Positions 1-8,833 of a stretch of 64,000 bases of DNA are shown in pieces. The number at the start of each line of letters is the position of its first letter. The stretch's first letter is position 1. The notes beneath the pieces are model-generated. The model made no database searches. It saw only the letters and a program-made list of their open reading frames with translations, and had not been told where the DNA came from. Location: assembly GCA_964648485.1 (NCBI GenBank), contig CAZYOF010000009.1:69966-133965 (forward strand). Reading direction: 5' to 3'. This DNA is from DAIOEK01 sp964648485. Its GTDB lineage: Bacteria; Chloroflexota; Anaerolineae; Anaerolineales; Anaerolineaceae. The translations under genes were made by a program, and so were the position numbers.

Positions 1-792
1 TAACTCTTCTGCCACCTGATAAACGCCCATTGCACTCTGGTCGTTGGAAGCAAAGATAGCAGTGGGTTTATCGGGAAGAGTCAGGAGATCGTGTGCGCAT
101 TTGATGGATGTTTCGGTCGTGTAATCACCGGTCGCAATAAGCTTTTCATCAATTGAAATTCCAGCATTTTCGAGACTATCCCGATACCCGCGCAAGCGGC
201 GGTTCGAGCTTTCCAGTTCTTCACGGCCAGTGATAAAACCAATTCGTTTATGACCCAATGAGAGTAAATATTCCATACCATCGACCACACCCTGATAGTT
301 GGTGGCATGGACTGATGGATATTGAGGATTACTCATAACGGGATCGATGGATACAATCGGTGCAATTGTGGAAAATTCACTGGTGACCGGAGCGACGATG
401 ACAACGCCATCGGCAATGGAATTATTGAGCAAGGAAACATATTTAAGCTCGTGACTTGCCCGTCCGCTTTTTCTCACATCCCCGGTGGTATAGACCAGAA
501 GATCAAATTCCGATTCAGATATGGCGCGGTTGACCCCCTTCATGATCTCAACCGCGTACGGATAAGCAATATCAGGCATGATTAAACCGAGCAATCCCTT
601 TTTGAAACTGCGCATACTACGGGCTGCAAGGTTGGATGTGTAACCCAGTTCTTCAATAACGGCGAGAATGTGATCCTGGGTATCGCTGGCAACATCAACT
701 TTTCCATTGAGTACACGGGAGACTGTAGAAACCGATACGCCCGCGGTTTTTGCGACATCTTGGATTGTCACAGATTGCTTTCGATTTCCCAT
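1..792 (-). CDS. LacI-family transcriptional regulator, 3' end cut by window edge
   Basis: The reading frame runs off the left edge of the window, so about 264 N-terminal residues are visible. It starts MGNRKQSVTIQDVAKTAGVS, the typical LacI helix-turn-helix, with VSTVSRVLNG as recognition helix and hinge start. A periplasmic-binding-protein-like sensor domain follows (LLGLIMPDIAYPYAVEIMKG, GRASHELKYVSLL, LGHKRIGFITG, AIFASNDQSAMGVYQ). Proteins of this family bind sugar or nucleotide effectors and repress nearby catabolic genes. It diverges from the GH10 xylanase at 941, and three operator-like 12-mers lie between them, so control of the xylanase by a xylan-derived sugar is a reasonable inference. 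The effector cannot be read from sequence. Confidence 0.93.
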   Translation of the reverse strand, partial: MGNRKQSVTIQDVAKTAGVSVSTVSRVLNGKVDVASDTQDHILAVIEELGYTSNLAARSMRSFKKGLLGLIMPDIAYPYAVEIMKGVNRAISESEFDLLVYTTGDVRKSGRASHELKYVSLLNNSIADGVVIVAPVTSEFSTIAPIVSIDPVMSNPQYPSVHATNYQGVVDGMEYLLSLGHKRIGFITGREELESSNRRLRGYRDSLENAGISIDEKLIATGDYTTETSIKCAHDLLTLPDKPTAIFASNDQSAMGVYQVAEEL

Positions 793-822
793 TAGAGTTC
801 CCGCCCGAAGTGATATAATATC

Positions 823-858
823 GGTATCGTTTCCGGTATCGTTTCCGGCATCGTTACC
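823..858. promoter_or_regulatory. Three tandem LacI-type operator-like 12-mers
   Basis: The sequence GGTATCGTTTCC occurs at 823-834 and again at 835-846, followed by GGCATCGTTACC at 847-858. Each unit is an imperfect palindrome centred on CpG, which is the usual centre of LacI-family operators. The block sits between the divergent LacI-type gene and the xylanase gene, 30 bp upstream of the regulator's start codon. Binding has not been shown; this is inference from position and symmetry. Confidence 0.65.
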
Positions 859-940
859 GATATTATTGCATACCCGGTTCGAAATGTCAACATGTTTTAA
901 GAAAAGTCCAGTAAACCAACCGCCCACGCCAGGAGGAACC

Positions 941-2167
941 ATGTCGCGCGATGCTTCCCAGACCAAAAAATTAGAAGCTACTATCAGAATTTCCCGATCC
1001 GACCAGACCCCTGCAAAGAACATGGAAGTCACATTAACACAGAAAGAACATCAATTCCTGTTTGGCACTGCGGCTTTTGACCTGCTGCCCCTGACAAACG
1101 GAGAATACATTGGTGCTGACCTTGAACAAGCAGAGATGCGTGCAAATAAAATGCTCGCCATTTGTAACGCAGCCACACTCCCTTTCTACTGGGGAACCTT
1201 TGAACCCGTGCGTGGCAAGCCGATCACAGCGAAAATGAAAAACGCTGCCACATGGGCAAAAACACACGGAATGACCGTAAAAGGTCATCCGCTGTGCTGG
1301 CACACACTCACCGCAGACTGGCTGTTGAAGATGAATAACACAGAAATACTGGATGCCCAGCTCAAAAGGATACAGCGGGACGTGGTAGATTTTAAAGGAA
1401 TGATTGATATGTGGGATGTGATCAACGAGGCAGTGATCATGCCCATTTTTGATAAGTACGATAACGGCATCACCCGCCTTTGCAAAGAGAAGGGACGTAT
1501 TGAAACCATCAAGGCGATGTTTGAAACCACACGCGCCGTGAATCCCTCAGCGACCCTGCTGATCAACGACTTTGAGACTTCGGTTGCCTACGACATTTTG
1601 ATAGAAGGCTGTCTGGCAGCAGAGATCAAATTTGATGTGATCGGCATCCAATCCCACATGCACCAGGGGTACTGGGGGGTGGAGAAAACATTGGAGATCC
1701 TCGAACGGTTCAGCCGCTTTAACCTGCCCATCCACTTCACCGAGACCACCATTATCTCAGGGAAGCTCATGCCGCCAGAGATCGTGGACCTGAACGACTA
1801 CCAGGTAATGGACTGGCCATCCACACCTGAGGGGGAAGAACGCCAGGCAAGAGAGGTGGTGACCCATTACAAAACTCTCTTCAACCATCCGCTGGTGGAA
1901 GGCATCACCTGGTGGGATCTATCTGACGGGCAATGGCTGAATGCTCCCGCAGGTCTGCTGCGTAAAGACGGCACAAGCAAACCCGCCTATGAAGAATTAC
2001 ACAAACTGATCAAGGGAGAGTGGTGGGTTCCACCTACGCGGTTATCCACAGACGAGAACGGCTGCATCCGTTTTAGCGGATACCCCGGGAAATACGAGAT
2101 CACCTTTGAGAATAACAGCTATACCTTCGATCTCACCCAAGCCGATCAGGTGATTGAAGTCTCCTAA
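941..2167 (+). CDS. GH10 endo-1,4-beta-xylanase
   Basis: This 408-residue protein is a glycoside hydrolase family 10 enzyme, which cleaves internal beta-1,4 bonds in xylan by a retaining mechanism. The acid/base glutamate lies in MWDVINEAV (E163) and the nucleophile in HFTETT (E268). Other family marks are GHPLCWH for substrate binding and ITWWDLSDG near the C-terminus. The chosen ATG is preceded by a perfect AGGAGG at 931-936; an upstream extension of 78 codons would cross the operator block and is rejected. There is no clear signal peptide, so the enzyme may be cytoplasmic and act on imported xylo-oligosaccharides. A LacI-type regulator diverges upstream and a terminator follows. Confidence 0.93.
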   Translation: MSRDASQTKKLEATIRISRSDQTPAKNMEVTLTQKEHQFLFGTAAFDLLPLTNGEYIGADLEQAEMRANKMLAICNAATLPFYWGTFEPVRGKPITAKMKNAATWAKTHGMTVKGHPLCWHTLTADWLLKMNNTEILDAQLKRIQRDVVDFKGMIDMWDVINEAVIMPIFDKYDNGITRLCKEKGRIETIKAMFETTRAVNPSATLLINDFETSVAYDILIEGCLAAEIKFDVIGIQSHMHQGYWGVEKTLEILERFSRFNLPIHFTETTIISGKLMPPEIVDLNDYQVMDWPSTPEGEERQAREVVTHYKTLFNHPLVEGITWWDLSDGQWLNAPAGLLRKDGTSKPAYEELHKLIKGEWWVPPTRLSTDENGCIRFSGYPGKYEITFENNSYTFDLTQADQVIEVS

Positions 2168-2229
2168 AAGTACGCGATACAGCGTACTGCACATTACAAA
2201 CAGCCTTATCTGTCAGAGAACATGTCCTG

Positions 2230-2266
2230 TCTCCTGCCGAATATATCCGCAGGAGATTTTTCTTTT
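2230..2266 (+). terminator. Rho-independent terminator after the xylanase gene
   Basis: Stem TCTCCTGC (2230-2237) pairs with GCAGGAGA (2249-2256), followed by a T-rich run TTTTTCTTTT. It lies 63 bp after the xylanase stop codon. Confidence 0.75.
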
Positions 2267-2348
2267 GCCGTGATAAAAAAGGGGAAACCGACCGAAATTA
2301 GTGTCCCCGTCGAAATAATCTACTCTCCAAATCCTTTTTGCTCTACCA

Positions 2349-2843
2349 TTAAGTACTTAACAGAAACGCCTCAACATCCGCGATGAACTGCAGGGTTCCA
2401 GCTTCGATCTGGCGGGTCAGCCCAGGCAGATCATCAAAATCAGGGGTTTCAACAAGGTTCATCTCAACAATCGAGTCATATCCCTGTGTGGAAGGTACAA
2501 TCTGATACTTGTTCCAACCGCTCCCTTTGATCTGGTGCCAGAAATCCGTTTGGATTTTCTTGTTGACAGCGGCAAGCCATACTTCGAAGCGGAATGTTTC
2601 ATACACAAACACAATCGCAATTTTTAAACCACGCTTCTTCAAATTCTCAGGCACCACCGAAAAATAGGTCATATCCATGTAGCCGAAATACGGCATACCA
2701 GACACGGAAAATTCCGGGTGCGTTTTGGCGAAGTGATGGCGCAGGCTTTGGATATAATCGAGCAAACCTTTGTAAGCAACCTGAATGGAGCCTTTCTGTA
2801 AGTGGTTGCGAAAATCAAGCATGGATTCCTGCAACGCCGACAT
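2349..2843 (-). CDS. Small cytosolic protein of the DUF7000 type
   Basis: A 164-residue soluble protein with no signal peptide. It has the conserved segments GYMDMTYFSVVPENLKKRGL, FRFEVWLAAVNK and the closing TLQFIADVEAFLL. I recognise these as typical of DUF7000, a family of unknown function; the assignment is from memory of the pattern. The start is supported by a strong purine-rich GGGGAGGG just upstream. It is a single gene on the minus strand, convergent with the xylanase. No function is proposed. Confidence 0.75.
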   Translation of the reverse strand: MSALQESMLDFRNHLQKGSIQVAYKGLLDYIQSLRHHFAKTHPEFSVSGMPYFGYMDMTYFSVVPENLKKRGLKIAIVFVYETFRFEVWLAAVNKKIQTDFWHQIKGSGWNKYQIVPSTQGYDSIVEMNLVETPDFDDLPGLTRQIEAGTLQFIADVEAFLLST

Positions 2844-2973
2844 TTAACCCTCCCCAGGATAGAAACTGCTTATCCTCCCTAAAAATCAATCACTTTCATT
2901 CTAACCCCATATCTTAATCAGCCCCCAAAAAATCCAGCAGACGAATCACCTGATTTACAGAATGGATGTTTTG

Positions 2974-3774
2974 CTACTTCAGTAGCGCATTCATCTGAGA
3001 GGTGATAAATTCAGCAGCTCTTCTAGGCGCCAAACGGTAGATGAAATCCATGAAGCGGGCATCGCTGCCCACCAACACCCGATATTTATTCTCTTCCATA
3101 CCAGAAATAATCTGCCTGGCGGCATCTTGCGGGGAGAGAGTCTTCATCTTGTTTGAGCTTGCATCCACGCCCTTTAACTCCACCCCTGAGTTATTCATGA
3201 TGTTCGTGGCGATCGCTCCCGGGAAAACAACGGTCACATGCACATTCGTATGAAGCAGTTCAGTATACAAGCCTTCGGTGAAAAGTTTCGTCGCTGCTTT
3301 GGAAGCGCCATACAGGGTTTGACCGGGAACGGGCAGGAATGCGCCCATGCTGGCAATGTTGACGACATGCGCTTCGGGTCTTTTGAGGAAATGGGGCAAG
3401 AAGTTTTTGGTCATAAAGATGGTGCCATAAAAATTGACATTGATCATGCGCTCGATATCTGCATATGACAACTCTGTGAATCGGACAAACGGCTGGATAA
3501 TCCCCGCATTATTAATCAGCCCATCCACCTGCCCGTGGGCAGCAATGACCGCATCGGGCAATTTCTCGACGCCAGCACGATCGGTAATATTTACCACATG
3601 CGTAGAAAGCCTTTCCTTTAGATCGCCCACCAATTCAACTGTCTCATTCAGTGCCTTCTCACTGAGATCCACCGCAGCGACCCGGGCACTCTTCTTTAAT
3701 AATTGCAGTGTCAGTTCTCTGCCAATGCCACTCCCGGCGCCGGTCACGACAATCACTTTAGATTCAACCTTCAT
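2974..3774 (-). CDS. Short-chain dehydrogenase/reductase (classical SDR)
   Basis: The 266-residue length and motifs fit classical SDR enzymes, which are NAD(P)-dependent oxidoreductases with a Rossmann fold. Visible are the cofactor loop TGAGSGIG (11-18), NNAG (88-91), catalytic Ser142 in NIASMG, and the YxxxK pair Tyr155 and Lys159 in YGASKAATK. VDLSEK around position 36 has Asp at the end of strand beta-2, which usually favours NAD(H). The start has a GGAG ribosome site six bases upstream. The substrate is not evident. It is monocistronic by spacing. Confidence 0.92.
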   Translation of the reverse strand: MKVESKVIVVTGAGSGIGRELTLQLLKKSARVAAVDLSEKALNETVELVGDLKERLSTHVVNITDRAGVEKLPDAVIAAHGQVDGLINNAGIIQPFVRFTELSYADIERMINVNFYGTIFMTKNFLPHFLKRPEAHVVNIASMGAFLPVPGQTLYGASKAATKLFTEGLYTELLHTNVHVTVVFPGAIATNIMNNSGVELKGVDASSNKMKTLSPQDAARQIISGMEENKYRVLVGSDARFMDFIYRLAPRRAAEFITSQMNALLK

Positions 3775-3945
3775 CTCATCTCCCTGCCGGGGGTCTATAA
3801 ATTATTTTGCCCGGCAAACATACCTTCATCATACAAGGTGAAGAATGCCAGGTATATGGTTTGTATAAGCATATAATTTTCTGAGGATAAAAACCCTGAG
3901 CGGGAATCCCCGGAAAATTTTCAAAAATATTTAGGATAAGTACGC

Positions 3946-4488
3946 TTATTTACTTTTACGTTTTATCCATTTCCAGAGAAAGGCAAATGGCAACCCGACC
4001 CAGATGAGAAAAGACAGTCCGACAAAGAGCCATTTGAGAATTGAAAAGAATGGGGCAAGTTGCGCCAGCAAGGTGGTGACCGCAGGATAACGTGCCATCA
4101 CTACCGCAGTGGAGATATTTTCCAGATAATCCAACAGCGTACCTACCAGGGGTACCAGATTTGTTAACTGCCAGGTACTTTCAGGGGGACATGCCCGGCG
4201 GGTAAGCCAACTGATGGAGGTGACAAGAAATGCCGCATAGACCAGCGGCCAGATCAGGTCGAAGGTAAACCGAACGCGGATGTACTCCGCCCTGCCGGCA
4301 AGACCGTATTGTTCCGCCATGCGGTAGAGATCCGCCGTTGTGTAAAACAGGGATGTGTCGGGAGTTTCGCCACCCGATGACTGCCCGGGCAGGACAAACA
4401 CCATAAACAGGATGAACACGATCATGGCAACCAGGGTCACCCATCCGGTAGATTTCCGGTTTAACCAGTTTGAAAGCTGTTTTAACAT
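3946..4488 (-). CDS. Integral membrane protein, function unknown
   Basis: A 180-residue protein with four likely membrane spans: TGWVTLVAMIVFILFMVFVL near the N-terminus, then FDLIWPLVYAAFLVTSISWL, a third around LTNLVPLVGTLLDYL, and a C-terminal LFVGLSFLIWVGLPFAFLW followed by a basic tail WKWIKRKSK. I do not recognise the family with certainty. The start MLKQLSNWLN was chosen because an earlier start would overlap the upstream aldo/keto reductase by 90 bp. The gene begins 19 bp after that gene, so the two are probably co-transcribed. Confidence 0.72.
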   Translation of the reverse strand: MLKQLSNWLNRKSTGWVTLVAMIVFILFMVFVLPGQSSGGETPDTSLFYTTADLYRMAEQYGLAGRAEYIRVRFTFDLIWPLVYAAFLVTSISWLTRRACPPESTWQLTNLVPLVGTLLDYLENISTAVVMARYPAVTTLLAQLAPFFSILKWLFVGLSFLIWVGLPFAFLWKWIKRKSK

Positions 4489-4507
4489 TTTGACACCGTT
4501 GATAAAT

Positions 4508-5368
4508 TCAGTCTGAAAAGAGGGATTCCATTGCCAGTGCTTCCACCTGCGCACGCATTTCTTCAACGGAGGGAGACGCAGTAAAGCGGTCTGCGGCATT
4601 CAGCACGCGGGGCAGCAGGTTAACATCACCCACCGAATTGAGGAAGTGATCACCCCGTCCCAGTACCCAGTGGACCGCCTTATCAATATCTGCCTGCTCT
4701 TCGAGTGGTCGATACCAGGTGGCACGGGTGTGGGCGGCATCTCCCCAGGGGGTGTGGACCAGCGACTTGATGGTCTGCACCGCTACATTCCGCTCCCGGC
4801 AGAGCTTGAGGAGTTTATCAAAATCAGCCTGATACTGTGGAATTTGATGCATCAAAAAACTGTACGGGAGGAGGACAGAATCAAAATCGAAGCGTTTGAG
4901 GGCACGCAGGTGCATGGCAGGGGCAGTAAGTCCATGCCCGGTGATGCCAATATACGAGATCAACCCCTCTTCACGCAGGCGGATGAGCGCTTCCAGCGCA
5001 CCGCCCGGACCCAGGGCGATTTCCCACTCGGCGGGGTCAATAAGGAAGTGCAACTGGAGCAGATCCACTTTATCGACGTGAAGACGTTCGAGGGAGCGGA
5101 GAAATTCTTCACGGGCTTTCGGCGCGGTACGTTCACCGGTCTTGGTGGCTAGGAAGAATGGAACGCCATGGCGGTGGATCCAATCACCCACACGCAGCTC
5201 GGCATCACCATAGCTGGCTGCCACATCCACATGGTTGACACCGTAGGTAAGCGCCAAATCGATGGCGGCATCCGCTTCTGCCTGTTTAACTTCTGAAAAT
5301 GCTGCAGCTCCAAGTAGGACACGTGAACTGAGGTGCCCGGTGCGTCCGAAAACTGATTTTGCGATCAT
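4508..5368 (-). CDS. Aldo/keto reductase family oxidoreductase
   Basis: A 286-residue TIM-barrel oxidoreductase. The N-terminal SVFGRTGHLSSRVLLGAAAF is typical of the family. NHVDVAASYGDAE supplies the catalytic Asp and Tyr, FLATKTG the Lys, and DLLQLHFL the His of the usual tetrad. Enzymes of this family reduce aldehydes and ketones with NADPH; the exact substrate is unknown. An excellent GGAGGTGA lies upstream of the ATG (5371-5378), which settles the start. It heads a likely two-gene unit with the membrane protein downstream. Confidence 0.9.
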   Translation of the reverse strand: MIAKSVFGRTGHLSSRVLLGAAAFSEVKQAEADAAIDLALTYGVNHVDVAASYGDAELRVGDWIHRHGVPFFLATKTGERTAPKAREEFLRSLERLHVDKVDLLQLHFLIDPAEWEIALGPGGALEALIRLREEGLISYIGITGHGLTAPAMHLRALKRFDFDSVLLPYSFLMHQIPQYQADFDKLLKLCRERNVAVQTIKSLVHTPWGDAAHTRATWYRPLEEQADIDKAVHWVLGRGDHFLNSVGDVNLLPRVLNAADRFTASPSVEEMRAQVEALAMESLFSD

Positions 5369-5418
5369 ACATCACCTCCACTTCTATTTTAACCATTAAC
5401 CCGGGTGGGAAATTTATC

Positions 5419-5658
5419 TCATAAAAGGAAAACTGTCAGACTGACCAGGAATAACGGTAGAAAAGCAGATTGACAGTCGGTACATTCATCCCCACAGGTA
5501 AACTCTGCACAATGCCTGTTATCGTGGTTGACAGCGAATCGCGCAGTTTGCATCTCTGCGTTGACATCGGGAACTGCACGGAGTATTAACAAGGCGAAGA
5601 CGCCGAGGACAAAAAACCAATGAGCGGTTTGCTTGAGAGATTTCAAGAATCCAAGCAA
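5419..5658 (-). CDS. Possible small Cys-rich two-span membrane protein (start uncertain)
   Basis: An open frame directly downstream of the small glycine-rich gene encodes a hydrophobic span (HWFFVLGVFALLILRAV), a short loop with several cysteines (HCAEFTCGDECTDC) and a second span at the very C-terminus (FLPLFLVSLTVFLL). This layout is unlike chance translation, but no ATG lies at a sensible place; a TTG at 5658 or 5646 would have to serve. I do not recognise a family. Treat as tentative. Confidence 0.3.
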   Translation of the reverse strand: MLGFLKSLKQTAHWFFVLGVFALLILRAVPDVNAEMQTARFAVNHDNRHCAEFTCGDECTDCQSAFLPLFLVSLTVFLL

Positions 5659-5695
5659 AATACCCTGAAGACGCCAGACACCTAAATATTGACCT

Positions 5696-5875
5696 TCAAC
5701 TAGACCGGCGGGAGAGAAGAATACCAATGGCAGCACCAATGGAGATCCCCGCGCCCACACCAACCGCGATGTTATCTATAGACACACCGAATCCAGCGCC
5801 AATTGCTACACCCACTGCAAGCCAGAGCCCGATGATTCGTTTCTTTTTTTCTTCAGGTGATTGATCATTTTTCAT
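5696..5875 (-). CDS. Small glycine-zipper membrane protein (59 aa)
   Basis: A short gene of 59 codons. It starts MKNDQSPEEKKKRIIGLWLA, a charged N-terminus, and continues with two Gly/Ala-rich spans (VGVAIGAGFGVSI and VGVGAGISIGAAIGILL) and ends RRSS. Such glycine-zipper pairs form tight helical hairpins in the membrane; the family is common and has no known function. A GGAGGG ribosome site lies five to ten bases upstream of the ATG, which supports it being real despite its size. Confidence 0.72.
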   Translation of the reverse strand: MKNDQSPEEKKKRIIGLWLAVGVAIGAGFGVSIDNIAVGVGAGISIGAAIGILLSRRSS

Positions 5876-6183
5876 TTTTCCCTCCGTTTAAGAAGCCCAA
5901 CCAAATATTTATCCATTATCGAGAATCTGAAATGCAAAATTCGTAAACAAACCTTATGTACACTGGAATTCTGCCACAAATTTTTTTCGTTGTATTTGTC
6001 GAAAAAAGACATCACGAAACAAAAGGAAACAAATGCCAGGCTTAAATGCGACCGTGACAACCTATTTATATTATAGGAGATGCAGATATGAAGGGGAACC
6101 TGTCATCTGTAACAGTCCTCCATCTTTCGGATTGTAGTGGTACGCATCTCCCAGAAAAACCATACGTCAGGGTGTTTAAAGCA
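5876..6183. other. Gene-free interval
   Basis: About 310 bp of A+T-rich sequence between two minus-strand genes. Short frames exist on both strands but none has a ribosome site or recognisable product. I see no convincing RNA or repeat here. It probably carries the promoter of the small glycine-rich gene. Confidence 0.5.
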
Positions 6184-6981
6184 TTATGGCAGCGCTATCA
6201 AATCGTAGGTTAAGGTATTGGTTTTATGATTAGCCAGATTTTGCCAGTCTCCCTCCGCGGGGACTGAAGTCTCAATATATTGAAGTGTGTCTGCCGAGAC
6301 TGATTGGACATTGTACTGGTGCGTCAGATCGGATTTAGCAATTTCAGTGACAACTCCAGTTTTCAAATTAATGGCACTGATGCCCGGCGCTTCACCGGCG
6401 CCCCAGGGGCGATTATCAAACCTATCACAGGTGTTGTATATCAAATAATCTTTCCAGAATAAGTGGTTGCCATTTTCTCCTGCAGACAGGCAAAATTCAT
6501 CCACCACCTGCCGCCTTTCGGACAGGTTTATCACAATCGCCTGCCGTAGCGTATATGTGCCGGGAGAGAGCAGCAGGTAAGCAGCAGATTCGTCACTGTA
6601 TACCTGCACGGAGCCCATCAAGTTAAAGGAGCCATCCACTTCAATCAGCCGGTTATTGGATTTCTGCAAGACAAATATCTCACCGGATTTTTCCATGGAA
6701 TCATCAGCGCCTTTTTCCTTGAGGAAAACCAAAAAACGGTCATCTTCACCCAGCAGTTCGCGATTGGGAAAATCATCCAAAGACAGGCTTACGGGTTCTG
6801 TAATCACCGGTTGAGTGGTGGGGGAATCCTGTTCCTGGTTGAGTGCAGCCAATGTACCGGCGATATAGGTTTCCAATTGCCCACTATTATTCTCTGGATT
6901 TGGCTGTAAACCGCTTAACCTACAGGCAAGCTGCAGGATCAGGAAAAGCAAAAGGACCATGCCTATATACACTTTTTTCAT
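6184..6981 (-). CDS. Secreted lipoprotein of unknown function
   Basis: A 265-residue protein with a lipoprotein signal: MKKVYIGMVLLLFLILQLAC, cleavage expected before the Cys at position 20. The mature part starts with a Pro/Asn-rich linker and then a beta-rich region (FLVFLKEKGADD, IFVLQKSNNRLIEVDGSFNL, TYTLRQAIVINLSERR) that resembles irregular propeller-like repeats, though I cannot assign a family. GAGG five bases upstream supports the start. The neighbours give no functional hint. Confidence 0.8.
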   Translation of the reverse strand: MKKVYIGMVLLLFLILQLACRLSGLQPNPENNSGQLETYIAGTLAALNQEQDSPTTQPVITEPVSLSLDDFPNRELLGEDDRFLVFLKEKGADDSMEKSGEIFVLQKSNNRLIEVDGSFNLMGSVQVYSDESAAYLLLSPGTYTLRQAIVINLSERRQVVDEFCLSAGENGNHLFWKDYLIYNTCDRFDNRPWGAGEAPGISAINLKTGVVTEIAKSDLTHQYNVQSVSADTLQYIETSVPAEGDWQNLANHKTNTLTYDLIALP

Positions 6982-7192
6982 GCCAGCCTCATTTCTATCA
7001 GACGAGAAACAATCGGTTGATTGACCTTTGATATTAAGGGAATATCTCCGTGTAAATACAATCCTGTTCAGTGTGCAACGCCCCTATTCGTTCCATTATA
7101 TCGGCATCAGCCAATGACGCAACAAGCCCTGCCCGTCACTTACCTACGGTGTTTGATCAGGGTTTTCGTTGCACGGTGCAGATTTTTATTTT

Positions 7193-7782
7193 TCAAGCAG
7201 AACGAGGATAACCCACCAGGTATGCAAACCTGAACACGGGGGTGCCGGTAGATGCATACCCGATTTCCCAAATGTAATCAGGTGAATCGATCTTATTCAC
7301 CAATCCGGTCAACTCCCGGGGGGAATAAGTGCGCAGCAGGGAGATCACTCCATCCCAGCTGGTTGCCAGTGAGACAAGAGGTACGAGATAAGATCGAAAA
7401 AAACGGGCAAAAGAGCGTGGCTTGATGAAAGGTGTGACAAAGAAGTAAGTCAGGCAGGTGATAACCGGTGAAAGGATGAGTAAAAGCAGACCCAGGGGTG
7501 GTTTCAGGCGGCATCAAACAAACCGATGGCGGTGCGCTTTTCAACCGCATCTGCCAAAATCTTTCGGGCATGGTCAGGCTTGAAGTGATGAAACCCTTCG
7601 AACATTGTCCGCATTCCCCGCAGCGACTCCGGCACATCCAGCGCCCTTTTGAAAATCGGTACCAGGTTCACGTGTCCTGACCCGAGGGAAGCAGCAAACT
7701 GTAAATATTCAATCTGGAACTGCCGAAAGAGATCGGGGAACCACGATTGTTCGGTAAATTCGATAAGGTGAATGCGTTTCAT
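7193..7782 (-). pseudogene. Decayed methyltransferase-like gene (internal deletion plus frameshift)
   Basis: The N-terminal part (MKRIHLIEFTEQSWFPDLFR, then LVPIFKRALD) and the part beginning FEGFHHFKP match a family of about 250-residue SAM-methyltransferase-like proteins that I know as RIHLFEFEDQ...WFP proteins. The glycine-rich SAM-binding core that should lie between the two blocks is missing; they are joined through a short stretch at PESLRGMRT. The first frame then ends at a TGA (7504-7506), and the C-terminal part, with two membrane-like segments (LGLLLLILSPVITCLTYFFV) and the closing YIWEIGYAS...FAYLVGYP, continues in another frame to a stop at 7193. The gene is therefore broken twice and should be non-functional. 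Confidence 0.75.
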
Positions 7783-7802
7783 TCCACACACATCGCAATA
7801 AC

Positions 7803-8660
7803 TTAATTCTGGAAAACGAATTTCAACCCGCGGGTATAAACCTCAGGTTTATTGCTGGAATGACCCGCGCCTTCGATCACCCTGAAATCAAGGCTCAGCG
7901 AGGGGTAACTGCGGTCTTTCAGCATCTGTGCGTAATTTTCAACCGGTTGGGTGAAATCGTTGACTTCCCCGATACCGAGGTAGAGCCGCGCGGGAAGGTC
8001 TTCATGCGTGCGGGCATATTCGATCTCCTGCTTGATGGCAAATCCGCTGCCGTAGGGGATGACCGGGCTGGTGGCGATGTAACCCATGAAGAGGGCGGGG
8101 TCGCGGAACATGGCATAGAGGGTGAAGGTGCCGCCAAAGGAGCTGCCCATGAGAACACGGCGGGCGGAGTCCACATGGTATTCGGTTTCAATGAAGGGGA
8201 AGACTTCCTCCGAGATGAATCTGTAGAATTGGGGAGCGTCACCCGAGCCTTTGAAGTTCTTATCGGCAACCGGGGTGTAATCCATGGCGCGCAGGGCGTT
8301 GTAATCGGCATCCATGCCGGAGTAGGTAATACCCACGATGATTAATTCGGGGACGAAGCCGTCATACACAAGGCAGCCGTAGATGGACTCAACCATTTTA
8401 AAATCCCACTGGGCATCGAGGAGGTACACCACGGGATAGCCAGCCGCCCGGGAGGAGTCGTAATTGGCGGGCAGACGGATGTAGAGGTCGTAATCGCGCC
8501 CGGTGGTGGTGGATGTGAGTTGGCGGATTTCAGAGCCGGGGATGGTGACCTCGGGCAAACCGGATTCGGGAAGCGGCGCAGGCGTGGGTTTTTGTGCGCA
8601 GGCAGCCAGCAGCACGAACAGGCTGGAAAAAAGGCAAATTTTGGAAATCACAGATATCAT
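7803..8660 (-). CDS. Alpha/beta-hydrolase esterase, lipoprotein (IroE/esterase-like)
   Basis: A 285-residue lipoprotein: the signal ends LFVLLAAC with Cys21 as lipidation site, followed by a Pro-rich linker. The rest is a putative esterase of the type that hydrolyses siderophore or other esters. RDYDLYIRLPANYD and YPVVYLLDAQWDF are typical of the family, and the nucleophile elbow is GSSFGG. The C-terminal VIEGAGHSS carries the catalytic His. It is expected on the outer face of the membrane. GGAGGG upstream supports the start. It lies 20 bp from the decayed methyltransferase gene. Confidence 0.88.
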   Translation of the reverse strand: MISVISKICLFSSLFVLLAACAQKPTPAPLPESGLPEVTIPGSEIRQLTSTTTGRDYDLYIRLPANYDSSRAAGYPVVYLLDAQWDFKMVESIYGCLVYDGFVPELIIVGITYSGMDADYNALRAMDYTPVADKNFKGSGDAPQFYRFISEEVFPFIETEYHVDSARRVLMGSSFGGTFTLYAMFRDPALFMGYIATSPVIPYGSGFAIKQEIEYARTHEDLPARLYLGIGEVNDFTQPVENYAQMLKDRSYPSLSLDFRVIEGAGHSSNKPEVYTRGLKFVFQN

Positions 8661-8833
8661 GTTTTGAACCCTCCCCCGGTATTTGCAGGTCCTATTTTTT
8701 TATTGTACACACAATGTGGAGAAGGGTGGATGAATTTGTGAAAATTACTGGTGCGCCAGGGCGCACCCTACCATAAACTGATGTACAATTTTTCGAAGAA
8801 AAAGAGCATGTGAACAACGGGAGGAAGTGAAAC

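Noticed and set aside
7021..7233. A 70-codon plus-strand frame between the lipoprotein and the decayed methyltransferase gene.
   Set aside because: No ribosome site or recognisable feature, and it overlaps the end of the decayed gene.
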